Source: Mantis religiosa (taxonomy: Eukaryota > Arthropoda > Insecta > Mantodea > Mantidae). From it: a stretch of DNA of 64,000 nucleotides. This document shows, piece after piece, positions 51,587 through 62,577 of the stretch. The stretch covers positions 226,234,349 to 226,298,348 of the forward strand of contig CM060947.1 of the NCBI GenBank assembly GCA_030765055.1, given 5' to 3'. Position numbers and translations under genes: made by a program. How positions within the stretch are numbered: position 1 is the stretch's first letter; each line of letters begins with the position of its first letter. A model generated the notes under the pieces. That model saw only the letters and a list, made by a program, of their open reading frames with translations. It made no database searches and was not told the DNA's origin.

Positions 51587-53443
51587 AAAACTAAGGAAGT
51601 TTCGCAGTAATGGACATACGTACGAAACCTCGTACGATACCCATGACGTATCGAGAAAGGTGGTAACCTTGCAGAAAGGACTGGGAGAAGGAGGGTCTTT
51701 GTTGTAAAACGATTATAAGGGTTTGTCAAAGGATGCAGCCAACCTACACCCGCGTTGACTAGACAGACTTTACCTGCAGATTCCTTGAGTAAAACTCCTT
51801 CCACCATCGCCCTGAAGGGTTCGTCACAACAGAGGGGGTGAGTACTTCTGGAAATATGTCACTTCTGATCCCACACAGACTAGAAGTACCAGTAATAGCA
51901 TAGGAACAGTAACTGTAACAGTATTTCAGCACATACATATTTGAGCGAGTTGGAAGGAGTAATAAATGAAAAATTTGTATGGATTCTTGGACCATAACTC
52001 ATTTGTCGCCTTTGCTGCAGTTGGCATCTTTTTTCTCCTTCAGCTCCTTACATTACGATCCATCATTTACACCGCGCTTTACTCCTAAGCGACCCGCCAA
52101 CTCATGAAACTTTGTCGGAAATTACATAACAGCTGTATAAATTGGACAAGGATGATATGAATCCTTCTTAATCTTTAAGCAATTTGTGAAGTAAAATTAT
52201 ACAGTATTTCATATACAGAATTATTAAAATCGGATAGGAAGTTTTTAATATTCCCCTTGATGCGGAAACTGTAGGTTTCCGATGCTATAAGCAAGTGAGG
52301 GAAAATAGAACTATATTAACTAAGGAATGTGTCACATAAGCTAAACGCGTGAGAAAGGGTGACGAGAGGCCAAAGTTGCCCTTAGGAATACTTGACGGTC
52401 GGGAAATGTGAGAAAAGTCAGAATGTGCCTTCCCATGACCTCAGGGATCAAAGCCCGGTGGGGCAAAAACTAAACTGCTACCTAGATATAGGGCGGCGTG
52501 AAAGACCAATCAGATTAAATATAAGGAAAACAAACCTCCAATCAAAATTACTATACATCACGTGATATGGGTGGAACAGTCATGAAATAGAAAAAAGGCG
52601 GCGGTGCAGATGTCCGCTGCCGGAAAGGACGCGAACAGACCAGGAAAGGCGCGACACTTCATCTGGAGTCGTTTCGGAGGATGAAGGCGTAAAGTGACGA
52701 GACAATGCAGAGTAAAACTAACAAATAGGTGCAGGAAAGTGAATAGGGAGCGATCTCATATTATAAATGTTCTATAAATAAACTGGTGAGAGAAGTCAAC
52801 AAGGAAGCACAGTGTATTTTTACTTAAACGCTGGACCCTGAGACAGAGTATACTTATGCTCACCCTTACCTACAACAGAGAACAACTCGCTAGTCCGGAG
52901 CATATTGCAACCTACATCAAAAGGATCCTGACCTCAACGCGTTTTTCCTGAACTAGGATTGTACCCACCTATTCCCACCTCACCCTTAACATACACACAC
53001 TGACACAAAGTCTCCCTTTATAATACCAATACGTATATACACGGTGTTCATTTTTATTTGTCATTTTACTGCGCAAAATTTGATGCCATCAATAGCATCG
53101 CTGATGGAGCGAGTTTATATACGATTCCTCTAGCGGCTTGCGATCGTATTTGATGTGCTGACAGCAGCTTTGAGGGCTCCCTCTACCGGCAGGTAAATAT
53201 AATACTTGAGGGGTGGGTCCTTCCCGCGTAATATAAAGGTACGTAATTTCGTCTGGTGCGTAGGTACGATAACTGTTGTAGTTTGTTTTAATGACGGATA
53301 AATACAAGCAATATCTTGCAATTTGCTGTTTCACTGTGAAGATATATAACAATATAATTTAATGAAGTAATACCAAATTAATAACGGTATTATTTTCAAA
53401 ACATTTTAGTAAAGAGACAGACTATTTTGTCCTTTCAACAGTA
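51586..53443. other. Unassigned intronic DNA
   Basis: No supported gene or element. Minus-strand frames near 53089..53352 have no recognised domain. Confidence 0.45.
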
Positions 53444-53692
53444 CACGTCATATAGAACGATGAATGAATAAATCAATGAATAAGTGAATGAGTAAATTAA
53501 TGAATGAAACGGGTGATATGATGCACAAATGAGTCCAGGGTCCCTAGAGCTCAGAGTCACCCGACATTTGTCTTCATAGGACAAGGAAAACCCATGGAAA
53601 AACTTATCCAGGCAACTCATCTTTAGCGAGATTCGAACTCGAGACCTCTTGAGTGTGAGGCACACACGCTACCTCACATCACGGAGGCTGAC
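53444..53692 (-). mobile_element. tRNA-derived SINE, family A, copy 7
   Basis: Minus-strand copy with landmarks gcgagattcgaactcgagac and gtccagggtccctagagctc. A local expansion of gaatgaataa-type repeats sits inside the body at about 53460..53510, unlike the other copies. Confidence 0.88.
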
Positions 53693-53867
53693 AAGAAACA
53701 AATGTAAATCGACCGAATATGAGCTGCATCTATACGTTTATCAAAACAATGAAACCAATAATTGTTAAACATTAACTTCTGTGAACAGCTTTACAGAAAC
53801 TAAACAGCAAGAAATAGCTGAATACAAATAAGTAATGCTGAGCCAATGTGGCAAATTAAAATCAGCG

Positions 53868-54145
53868 CTTTTTAAACGAATGTCTCATCATAACCGCCAT
53901 TGAGAGCAAGACACTTCCCTGCTCTTTTCATCACATGTTCATACACACCTTGCAGCATCGCAGGTGTAGCTGTGGTCATCTCATACATAGCTTCTTCAGT
54001 TGCACTAAAGTCTCTGGTCGCCTCGAATAAACCCGATCTTTGAGATAACCCCAGAGGAAAATGACCAACGGGGTAAGTTCTGGAGATCTTGGAGGCCACA
54101 CAGGATTGCTAATGAATCTGTTGAGGAGAGAACACAATAATTCAG
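53868..54145 (-). pseudogene. DDE transposase C-terminal part (DUF4817-type), split copy
   Basis: Minus strand: NPVWPPRSPELTPLVIFLWG followed by YLKDRVYSRRPE (third catalytic region, where Asp is expected in SPDLTPLDFFLWG and here reads SPEL...LVIF), then TPAMLQGVYEHVMKRAGKCL and LNGGYDE. This is the C terminus of the IS630-Tc1-mariner-like transposases that carry an N-terminal DUF4817 helix-turn-helix. The N-terminal and central parts lie at 56713..57370 on the same strand, separated by a LINE and the (GAA)n tract. Confidence 0.8.
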
Positions 54146-54149
54146 GTTA

Positions 54150-56204
54150 TTCATGCTGAGCACTTTTCGGAAAATATGATCTGGAAATTTAAAAACTGAG
54201 GACGTGTATAAAGTCTATCTGTTGCAAGATGGAAGCATAAGAACACTGTACGAAAGTAGGATGGTAAAAATATTCTAGAGTTGCCAACAGAGGAAGATAT
54301 AAATTTGGAATGGGAAAATATATAAAAAATAATTAATAAAACAGCAAGTGAAGTACTTGGGAAAAAGAGGAAATTAAGAAACAAGAGAGGTCTAAGAATT
54401 TGGAATACAGAAATTAAGAACGCCATACAAAATAAGAATCAAGCCTATAGAACATATTTACAGATGAAAACAAATCAAGCATATGAGATATACAAGGAAA
54501 AAAGAAAAGAAGCTAAAAGAATGACAAGACAAGCACATGAAGAATCATGGAATAAATTTATAAGTGAGGTAGAGTATGACATACATGGGAGACAAACAAT
54601 AGGATATAAACTAAGTATTCATTTAAATAAAAACGAAAAAGATATAGCAAGATTAAACATAATATCTGAAGATAAATGGATAGAGCACTACACTAACCTG
54701 TATTTTAGTAATGCAGAAAATTATTTGCAAGAAAACATCTCAAAAGAAGAAGCAGAGCAACAAGAAGTAGATCCAATAACCCTTGCAGAATTAGACGATG
54801 TATTGAACACTATTTAAAATCGAAAGGCACCAGGAAGGCTGGAATGAATGGAGAACTTATAAAATTCAGTGGAATAATGTGCAAATTAAAAATACTACAT
54901 TTAATTAATAATTGTTGGCAAAAATGTAAAATACCTGAATCATGGTCAATAGCTCTAATTAAAAATATATTCAAAAAGGTAATTGCAAAAACTGTGGAAA
55001 TTATAGAGGGATAAGTTTAATGAACACAAGTTACAAAATATATACTAAAATAATAAATAATAGACTGAAAACTATTACAGAATACCTTATAGGAGAAGAG
55101 CAGAGTGGATTCCGCAAAGGCCGATCCTGTACAGATAACGTATTTATCCTTAATCAAATAATTAATTGAAGAACGAAAGGAAAGGAATTTGGGAACACAT
55201 ATCGCATTCACTGACCTGGAAAAGGCTTTTGATAGAATAAATAGAACAAAACTGTTGTAAATATTAGAAAGTAAGTGTTACCCACCACATATTATTAATG
55301 TAATAAAAGGCATATACACAAATACAACTATAAGAATTGATACTGGCGATAGATTAACAGAACAAATTTCTACCAATACTGGACTAAGACAAGGGTGTAG
55401 CTTATCACCTACTCTTTTTAGTATATTTATGGACGATATTCTAAATGAATGGAAGATTTTAGTAGACCCAGGAATCAAAATAAAAGAAAATATTTCTTAA
55501 TACCTTGCTGTTTGCGGATGACCAAATATTGATTCATCAGAATGAAAATCAACTGAAAAAAAACAATGTATGTTCTAAATAATATAATACAAAAGTATAA
55601 TTTTAAAATATCGGAAGAAAAAACAAAAATTATGGCTTTTAAAGGAAATTATAATGTAAGATCAAAAAATGTTTTAAGAAATAAGATTTTAGAACAAATA
55701 TCGAGTTTCAAATATTTAGGATGTAACATAAGCTTCAGATACAATGCTGATATAGAAGAAAAGTAAACAAATTCCGAGCGATATGTGGAACAATCCAAAG
55801 AACTTTTAAAATCAGAGTGAGAAAGGATACAAAAATGAAAATGTATAAGGTAATAACTATTCCAACTTTACTATATGGAAGCGAAACCTGGGGGCCAACA
55901 CAAAAGGTTTTAAATAAAATATAGACTGCAGAAATGAAATTTCTAAGAAGTGTTAAAGGTTGTACAATATTGGACAAAATAAGAAATGAGGATATTAGAA
56001 GGGAATTAGAAATCGAACCAATCCATGACAAAATATCAGAACGAAAGCAACAATGGCATGAACATATATTAAGAATGGAGGATGGAAGATATCCAAATGC
56101 TGTATTTAACTGTAATCCAAAAGGAAGAAGAGACAGAGGACGACCCAGGAAACGCTGGGGAGATCTATGATGCCGGAACGGGAGATATGCCCAAACCATG
56201 CAGT
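54150..56204 (+). pseudogene. Non-LTR retrotransposon RT (degenerate), inserted in a DDE transposase
   Basis: The + strand reads, over several frames, IYKEKRKEAKRMTRQAHEES, NRKAPGR.AGMNGELIKF (RT block 1), NCGNYRGISLMNTSYKIYTK, EEQSGFRKGRSCTDNVFILN (conserved FRKGRS block), then a YADD-region relic near 55510 (decayed), KYNFKISEEKTKIMAFKGNY and FLRSVKGCTILDKIRNEDIR at the C terminus, ending in GRPRKRWGDL. This is an RTE/Jockey-type organisation I cannot resolve further. Its 3' end runs directly into the (GAA)n tract. The insertion splits the minus-strand transposase at 53868..57370. Confidence 0.82.
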
Positions 56205-56712
56205 GAAGAAGAAGAAGAAGAAGAAGAAGAAGAAGAAGAAGAAGAAGAAGAAGAAGAAGAAGAAGAAGAAGAAGAAGAAGAAGAAGAAGAAGAAGAAGAA
56301 GAAGAAGAAGAAGAAGAAGAAGAAGAAGAAGAAGAAGAAGAAGAAGAAGAAGAAGAAGAAGAAGAAGAAGAAGAAGAAGAAGAAGAAGAAGAAGAAGAAG
56401 AAGAAGAAGAAGAAGAAGAAGAAGAAAGAAGAAGAAGAAGAAGAAGAAGAAGAAGAAGAAGAAGAAGAAGAAGAAGAAGAAGAAGAAGAAGAAGAAGAAG
56501 AAGAAGAAGAAGAAGAAGAAGAAGAAGAAGAAGAAGAAGAAGAAGAAGAAGAAGAAGAAGAAGAAGAAGAAGAAGAAGAAGAAGAAGAAGAAGAAGAAGA
56601 AGAAGAAGAAGAAGAAGAAGAAGAAGAAGAAGAAGAAGAAGAAGAAGAAGAAGAAGAAGAAGAAGAAGAAGAAGAAGAAGAAGAAGAAGAAGAAGAAGAA
56701 GAAGAAGAAGAA
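56205..56712 (+). repeat. (GAA)n tract of 508 bp in intron 1
   Basis: About 169 GAA units with a single one-base slip near 56424. The tract starts at the 3' end of the LINE (cagtgaagaa) and ends at the transposase sequence (gaaatttgccg). It is likely the expanded 3' tail of the LINE (inference). The purine strand is the sense strand of the catalase-like gene. Confidence 0.98.
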
Positions 56713-57370
56713 ATTTGCCGTCTTACCTCCCAGGAAAATGTCTTTCAAGGAAAGCAATTGTACCACTGGCGGTATGTGCAGGAGCACCATCCTACTGAAA
56801 CCAGCCATCGGATTTTTCATTTTCATCCAGTTGGTCAATAACTCGGTTAAAATTTCCTAGCTATATCGCCGAGCGTTTAGTCTTCCTTCAAAGAAAATTG
56901 GGCCTATTATTCGCTGGTGTGACATGGCTGAACCGACGCTAATATTTTTTGAGTACTGTGGGACTTCCACAAACCGATTTGGAGGCTCAGAACCCCATAT
57001 TCGAGCATTTTGTGTGTTGACACAGCCTGTCAACTCGAACCAACATTCATCTGAGGTGAAGAACATATGAGTTGCTCATCATCCTCAAAATACTCCAGGA
57101 AGTAGAATTCACACGGGCAGGTAGGTCTTGCTTTTGCAGCTTATGCAACCGTTTGTCATATGAAGGGTAGCGTTGCAGCACCTTCCTGACAGCCGTATGG
57201 CAAGAACCAATGGAAAGTCCCGCCTCCCTAACTAGCTACCGCAAAGATACCTGAGGCCTTCCTGTCATAACATTATTTACTACTTCTAGATTGGGACCAG
57301 TCACTTTATAGCGTCCAGTGTCTCTCTTTTTCTTGGAAGTATTTGATGCACCTGTTGGTTTTTAAAGATA
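56713..57370 (-). pseudogene. DDE transposase N-terminal and central part (DUF4817-type)
   Basis: Minus strand: HQVHQILPRK-type start, then helix-turn-helix remains with 'LSIGSCHTAVRKVL', FFTSDECWFELTGCVNTQNA followed by RIWGSEPPNRF (first catalytic block with Asp in SDE), SVGSAMSHQRIIGPIFFEGR, and WFQ stop DGAPAHTASGTIAFLERHFP (second catalytic block with Asp in DGAPAHTA). The C-terminal block is displaced to 53868..54145 by the insertion of a LINE and (GAA)n. The in-frame stop before DGAP and the insertion make it dead. Confidence 0.85.
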
Positions 57371-57680
57371 TAAGTATACCAACATTAATAGGCATGTTGT
57401 AAGTGGTATTAAAATCACCCGAACAATTTCTGTCGCAACAAGAGACAACATCTACCTTACTTTAGTGTTCATTGAACTATTTGACAATCCAAACTAAAGC
57501 ATCAGATAAAGTGCTCAAGTCTGACAATGTTTACAGTACTCGATTTACTTGTTTAGCGTTAAAGTTCCGAAAATTGTTACAACAGAGCAAAATTACTTCT
57601 TTTTTAAATGATCAAATTCACCTTCTTAATGAGCAGTACCTTACAAATTTTGCTATGTTTATTTTAATTTTTCTTTTCAG

Positions 57681-57849
57681 CAAAGACCAGCACTTGTAAG
57701 CGACACTGGATGTCCACAGGATAGCGCAGTGACGACGCGGACTGTTGGGAAGCATGGAACTTTGGTTTTGGATTACTATTATATACAGCACATTGCTAGA
57801 TTATACACAGAAAATACTCCAGAAAGGACATTGCACGCCAAGGGTACAG
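57681..57849 (+). CDS. Secreted catalase-like protein, exon 2
   Basis: The exon follows ttttcttttcag and ends at a donor (ACAG|gttagt). 56 codons plus one base: QRPALVSDTGCPQDSAVTTR, VGKHGTLVLDYYYIQHIARL, TENTPERTLHAKGTG. The end is the catalase active-site region, with PER and the distal-pocket His in HAKG kept. The preceding F-D-R of the signature is L-Y-T here, and the usual LLQD...FDRE stretch is diverged. Catalases break hydrogen peroxide into water and oxygen with heme. Activity of this paralogue cannot be judged from these exons. Confidence 0.9.
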
Positions 57850-58445
57850 GTTAGTAACCTTTATATATTTGAGGGGATTGAGTTTAATGTCTCTGTTAGC
57901 ATCTCTGAACAATGGAGGCGGTAAAATGAAATAGGTTTAATAATACTCAAATGAGCCAGAAACCAAGAGCTGACCGTCTTCTCTCTCTTTTTTTTAATGT
58001 TTATTTATTGTTAAGAGGTGGGAACTTATTGTTAGGAGGGGTACTTAGTTTTATTTATTAACTGCTTTATTTCAGCCTGGCGGGGTTCCGCTAAGAGCAC
58101 CCCCATTAGTCGAGGTGCTGTTGCGGTGCGAGCTGTCCATAGCAGCTGCGGGTGAAGGTATATAGGCCAGGCGACGGCCATGACCCGAAGGCTCTGACCG
58201 TGGCGCGAGGAGAGTATGGTGCTTTAGCGGCTACTAGAGCCGGGGGATTTCCAGGCTCCTGTGAAATGTGTGTCAAGTCGTGCTCTTAGTCTCAATTCTT
58301 CTTATTAAGGTTAAGAAGAACTTCTGAGAAAAGAACAATATTTCAGGCAATGTATCCCAAAGGACATGCAATCTGAGGACTGGACAGAACGTAGACAGTG
58401 TACTTCCAGGCTGTCAGGTAATTCTGTGTGCGTGTAAGCCATTAA

Positions 58446-58530
58446 TGTCCTGCGCTGTGCTGTAGTGGACTAAGGCATCATGCCTTGGCTCCCTGCCACA
58501 CAAAGCGATGCGGGATTTGATCCCACCACT
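58446..58530 (+). mobile_element. tRNA-like SINE head, family D, copy 1
   Basis: tgtcctgcgctgtgctgtag, then tggactaaggcatcatgcct and ccctgccac, with B-box-like gggatttgatcccacc. It closely matches 60486..60572. The B box has a T to C-type decay (gggatttgatccc). The extent of the body to the right, inside GC-rich DNA, is unclear. Confidence 0.6.
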
Positions 58531-58649
58531 GCGGGTGTGAATTTTAAGTCTCGGGTATAGTATCGGTGCCCAGCAGACCCAGCAGAAGAAACGAGTCGTC
58601 CAGGTTTACCTGGGCTGAGTGTTTGCTGCCCAGCATCTAGCCGCTTAGT

Positions 58650-59870
58650 GCGGCTTTATCTGGGCGGTCTAATAGAATTGTCTAGTGTCGCCGGCAGTTG
58701 TCTTGGGCAGTGTATTGTCTAGCCTTAAATGGGGCTATTGCCCCGTGAGGGGTGGGCGCCCAGTGCTGGCTGCGCTCTTCCGCCTGCCTGTGAGGCAATT
58801 GGGCACAGTCCGCTTGAGGGAAAGGAATTAATGTTCAGGTATGGGACTTACCAAGCCCATTTCTGGGCTTGGGGGTATGGAGTCAGGCGAAAGTAGCCCT
58901 GTTTAGTTCTGGTTACCCAAAGCATCTTTGGGCAACCGGAAGCTCGGTCGGCGGCGAGGAACCCTATGGTAGTAACGGCCAAGGGTGTTTACCAGGTTGT
59001 TACGATGGGAGTCTAGCTTACTGTAGATGGTGCGAGATCTCTCCCGCACCACGTCTACGATGTACGGGACTCCGGAGTAGGTGTGAAGGATGTTGGACAG
59101 GATTATTCGCAGTGCCCTGTTCTGGACTTACTGTAGCCTGCGGATAGTGGTCGGAGCCGCTGATCCCCAGACTTCGCAGCCGTACAGAATCAGGGGCGGT
59201 ATAATCGTCCGATACAGGCGTAGCTTGAGGTGCGTCGGCATGGTGGAGTTTAGTACAGGATACAACTGCCTGAGTGCTGCATGCCCTTGTCCGGCTTTGA
59301 CCCAGACATAGGGGGCGTAGGTGAGGCCGCGATCGAAGAGTGCGCCAAGGTATTTGGCAGACGGAACCCAGCGGATCGGTGCCCACTCAGCATCGTGAGG
59401 AAGTTGAGGAGTTTATGATAGGAAAGCGGCACTGTTCCGGCTGGGGGATGCCGAGATACTGAACACATCTCGATATTTTGTTGTTGTAATTTACGTTTTC
59501 CAAAGTTAGGTCATATCGGACGATGAATGGAAGGGTGAAATTGTGCCAAATGAGCCCGGGGTCCATGGAGCTTAGAATCACCCGACATTCGTCCTTCAGG
59601 ATAAGGGAAAACCCCAGAAAAACCTTAACCAGGTAACTCACCCTAACCGTGATTCGAACTCGGGACTTCTTGAACGTGAGACAGACGCGCTACCATCTAT
59701 GCTACCGAGGCGGGCTACCACATCACGATGCCGAGATACTGACCACATCTTCTCCCGGTATCGGTTGGATGATCGCCCAGCTCTACCTTGCGCATATGGG
59801 CGCGAGGCAGGCAGTCGGGTTGGCAGGTCCTGGCCCTCTATGGGCTGTCACACTCTGGGTTGTGTTATGT
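58650..59870 (-). pseudogene. Jockey-like LINE, RT C-terminal region, GC-rich
   Basis: Minus strand: WAIIQPIPGEDVVSISASPS, then DAEWAPIRWVPSAKYLGALF followed by DRGLTYAPYVWVK, GHAALRQLYPVLNSTMPTHL, then KLRLYRTIIPPLILYGCEVW and GSA, and QNRALRIILSN. This K.LG..D..LT...H / LK..LY...I.P...YG..VW order is the post-RT thumb of Jockey-type LINEs. A family A SINE sits inside it at 59471..59725. The GC content is far above that of the surroundings. Frameshifts are present, so it is dead. Confidence 0.75.
59471..59725 (-). mobile_element. tRNA-derived SINE, family A, copy 8, inside a LINE
   Basis: Minus-strand copy with head cgtgattcgaactcgggact and gctaccgaggcgggc at the right and tail tgtaatttacgttttccaaa at the left. 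It is flanked by a 24-bp direct repeat, gatgccgagatactga.cacatct, on both sides with one mismatch (about 59447..59470 and 59726..59749), which splits the Jockey-like LINE. Confidence 0.9.
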
Positions 59871-60485
59871 AAGCTACTAATGTTGCAGAGATCTGTACCA
59901 TTGTGACAAGTGTTAAGACAAGCTTTATTTTGCAACTATCAGTATTTGTGAAACGAAACTGAAAACCGAGTGTAGCAATCCAACGAACAAAATATTTACT
60001 TTAACATGTTGGTCCATGCACTGTTTTATGCACCTCTAAATATTAAATCATAAAACACTCAGTTAAAATGTGTGTTAAAAGAACCGTACACATTTGGACA
60101 TGCCCAATAGTGAGCTCTAGTCTGTTGATGTTTGGCCTTTATTGCGCCAGCCTAACCATTTACAGCAACTAGTATTTGGTTGTTGATTGTGGTAAAATGC
60201 AACTCTGGCATTTCTTCGTTTTATAACAAAATACAAAACTATACATATTTTAATTGTGTCATTGAAAAACTCTGTTTGACGAAATATTGTAGTACAAGTA
60301 CTATTTCCTGTGACAATTCCATTACCCTTTCCGCTGATTCTGGTTCTGTGGAATTCTTTCCAAAATATGCAAATAATCTCCATTATATTAATCGATAGAT
60401 GGCCTGCTCTCTATGTACATATAATTACCATCGCAGGAAGTGAGGGTGGTAACAATGAAGTATTATAAAAGTTTAATTCTCTGAC

Positions 60486-60572
60486 TGTCCTGCACGGTAG
60501 CATAGTGGATTAAGGCATCATGCCTTTGTTCCCTGCCACGAAATGCCGCCCCAGTTCGATCCCACCCCAGGT
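60486..60572 (+). mobile_element. tRNA-like SINE head, family D, copy 2
   Basis: tgtcctgcacggtagcatag, tggattaaggcatcatgcct, then cagttcgatcccacc as B box. It matches 58446..58530. It ends abruptly where a family A SINE on the other strand starts, so that SINE seems to have inserted into or beside it. Confidence 0.65.
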
Positions 60573-60794
60573 TTGTTTTTTTTTTTTAATTTACGTCCGC
60601 CCCAGCGTTAAGTTATATCGGACGGTGAATGAATTGGATGAAAGGGTGCTCAAATGAGTCCAGGGTCCATGGAGCTTAGACCTACCCGACATTCATCTTT
60701 AACGATGAGGGAAAACCCCGGGGAAACCTTATCCAGGTAGCTCACCCTGACCGAGCATCGAACTCGGGACCTCTTGAACGTGAGGCAGACATGC
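60573..60794 (-). mobile_element. tRNA-derived SINE, family A, copy 9, head truncated
   Basis: Minus-strand copy from poly-T and ttaatttacgtccgccccag to gaggcagacatgc, lacking the last ~20 bp of the tRNA-like head (no gctaccgaggcggg). The poly-T abuts the family D head on the left. Confidence 0.88.
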
Positions 60795-60834
60795 TTGTCC
60801 CTATGATGGTCTTCACAATACGAAGAACGATTTA

Positions 60835-61083
60835 TTATTGCTCAGATTTTCTCTCTTTACGGGTTGCTGTATCCGCATCATATTCTCCTACAAGACCACT
60901 GGTACCGTCTTCTTTATTTGTTGCTGCCCTTTCATCAGAAATACCAATATGTTCACTGCAAAATTCTTGCGGTACATCATCACCTTCACCACTGACGTCA
61001 CTTTGCAAGTCTTTGAGAATATCATTAAGCCAATCACTAAAGTTAGGATCATTGCCCCTTATAGTAATCCTTGAATTTGCCAT
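60835..61083 (-). CDS. Unassigned acidic 82-residue frame (possible transposase N terminus)
   Basis: An ATG-started minus-strand frame: MANSRITIRGNDPNFSDWLN, DILKDLQSDVSGEGDDVPQE, FCSEH and a polar acidic tail, ending at TAA. Codon structure is open throughout, unlike nearby relics. The acidic leader with WLNDIL resembles the poorly conserved N termini of piggyBac-type transposases, but I cannot confirm this. It lies between a truncated SINE and a LINE on the other strand, so it is probably a fragment of a larger element. Function unknown. Confidence 0.3.
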   Translation of the reverse strand: MANSRITIRGNDPNFSDWLNDILKDLQSDVSGEGDDVPQEFCSEHIGISDERAATNKEDGTSGLVGEYDADTATRKERKSEQ

Positions 61084-61869
61084 AATGATATCTAACAAAG
61101 ATGTCAGACAAGGGTGCCCAATGTCACCGACACTTTTTAACAATTATGTTAATAAAATAATCCAAAATTGGAAACAAAAAATTGACGCAGACATAAAAGT
61201 AGCCCAGGGAAATATTTTAAATATTTTATTATATGCAGATGACGTAGTAATTATACAGAAAACAGAAGATGATCTACAACGTTCAATACACCACCTTAAC
61301 CAAATATGCAAAAGTTTTACTATTGAAATATCAATAGAAAAGTCAAAAATAATGGCAAACTGGAGCAAAATACCAATAAGGTCGAAAATAGTCGTTAATG
61401 AAAAAGTATTGGAACAAGTATCCTCCTTCAATGAGAAAGATAAAGATACGAACAAAAATTAATGATAATTCAAACAATTTGTGGAAAAATTCACAAAACC
61501 CTAAATAATAAAACAAGATCTGAAACAAGAATAAAATTTTATAACACCATGGCGGTCCCAACGTTACTTAATGGATGTGAAAACTGGGTACCTACACAAA
61601 GAACCATCAGCAGAATACAAAGTTGCGAAATGAGATTCTTGAGAAGAACAAAAGGATGTACAAGAGAAGATAGAGTCAGAAATGAAAATATAAGAAATGA
61701 ATTACAAGTGGAAGCTATCACCTCAAGAATGGATAGGTACAGAAGAAGATGGTTTGAGCATGTTGGAAGAATGGATGATACAAGACTGCCAAAAGTAGTT
61801 TTCCAATATAGTGCTAAAGGAAAGAGGGACGTAGGGAGGCCGAGGAAAAGATGGAAGGAGACACTTTGA
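61084..61869 (+). pseudogene. LINE RT C-terminal half (one frameshift)
   Basis: The frame to 61462 reads VRQGCPMSPTLFNNYVNKII, ILNILLYADDVVIIQKTEDD (catalytic YADD), and IEISIEKSKIMANWSKI. After a single frame change near 61435 the frame 61462..61869 continues TRIKFYNTMAVPTLLNGCEN, MRFLRRTKGCTREDRVRNEN and GKRDVGRPRKRWKETL stop. This is the same family as 54150..56204 and 32281..33440 and the best-preserved copy here. It is 5'-truncated at about 61084. Confidence 0.82.
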
Positions 61870-62137
61870 AGACGGAACAGGTGAGGGTGTATGCCACCCC
61901 GGTCAGTGAGAAACACAAAATCACTCTTGAAACTGTTGCACTAGCTAGCTTTTTAGCCAGCGTAGCTTTTTATTCGAGTTTTCAGGTCGAATGTATACTT
62001 CCTCTAAATTAGTGGTAGAGTAAAATTATTCAAAGTATAAACTTGAAAGAAGCGTAGGGACAGTGAAGCACAAATTAGTACAAGAGTGAATCGAGAATAT
62101 ATTGACACATTGCTTCACTCACACTGTTTATTCACAG

Positions 62138-62171
62138 GACATGTTTCAAGAGCTCTTGCTCCTATCCTCAG
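62138..62171 (-). ncRNA. Hammerhead-ribozyme-like core, left arm
   Basis: Minus-strand CTGAGGA, spacer T, stem II AGGAGC/GCTCTT closed by an AAGA tetraloop, GAAAC, then ATGTC. The 34-nt length matches the right-arm copy. The core overlaps the stop codon of the endonuclease ORF. Confidence 0.6.
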
Positions 62172-62576
62172 CTGATACTCGATTAGTGCAAGTTGTAGTG
62201 GTTTCCTCTTTCTCCGTATTGTCAATAGATGGCGTGATGTACTTGTCAAAGATGTCCGGTGGTGGAGTTTCAAAATTCATGACTCTATGACGATTTTTGT
62301 TAATGAAGATTTTTTCCCATACGGAAAGGTCTATGGGGTGATTAACGTATTTTATTAGAGATGTTTCCAAATTGATGTCATGTCTAGTATTCAAAAAATG
62401 AAAAGCCACTGCTGATTTTTCTGTTTCACTGTAATGTTTCTTATATGTTCTTTAGTTCTGATGTTAATATTTCTTTTTGTTTTTCCTATATAAATTTTAG
62501 GGCAAGTTTCACATTTGATCTCATAGATTCCTGGTTTTTCTTTGGTAGTGATTGAATTGTTAAAAGGCCCTCCCAA
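62143..62576 (-). pseudogene. GIY-YIG endonuclease C-terminal part, left arm
   Basis: Minus strand: NNSITTKEKPGIYEIKCETC and PKIYIGKTKRNINIRTKEH (GIY ... YIG motif, then the conserved R and H), then after a frame change near 62400 AFHFLNTRHDINLETSLIKY, VNHPIDLSVWEKIFINKNRH (catalytic E of GIY-YIG enzymes likely in WEK) and VSAEDRSKSS stop. Penelope-like endonucleases nick DNA to prime reverse transcription. Incomplete, and frameshifted. Confidence 0.8.
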
Positions 62577-62577
62577 A

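Larger units (their letters stand above)
50216..57680 (+). other. Intron 1 of the catalase-like gene
   Basis: Starts gtaagt and ends ttttcttttcag. It contains a transposase N-terminal relic, a (GT)n tract, a SINE, a split DDE transposase, a LINE reverse transcriptase and a 508-bp (GAA)n tract. No extra catalase exon is seen in it. Confidence 0.65.
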
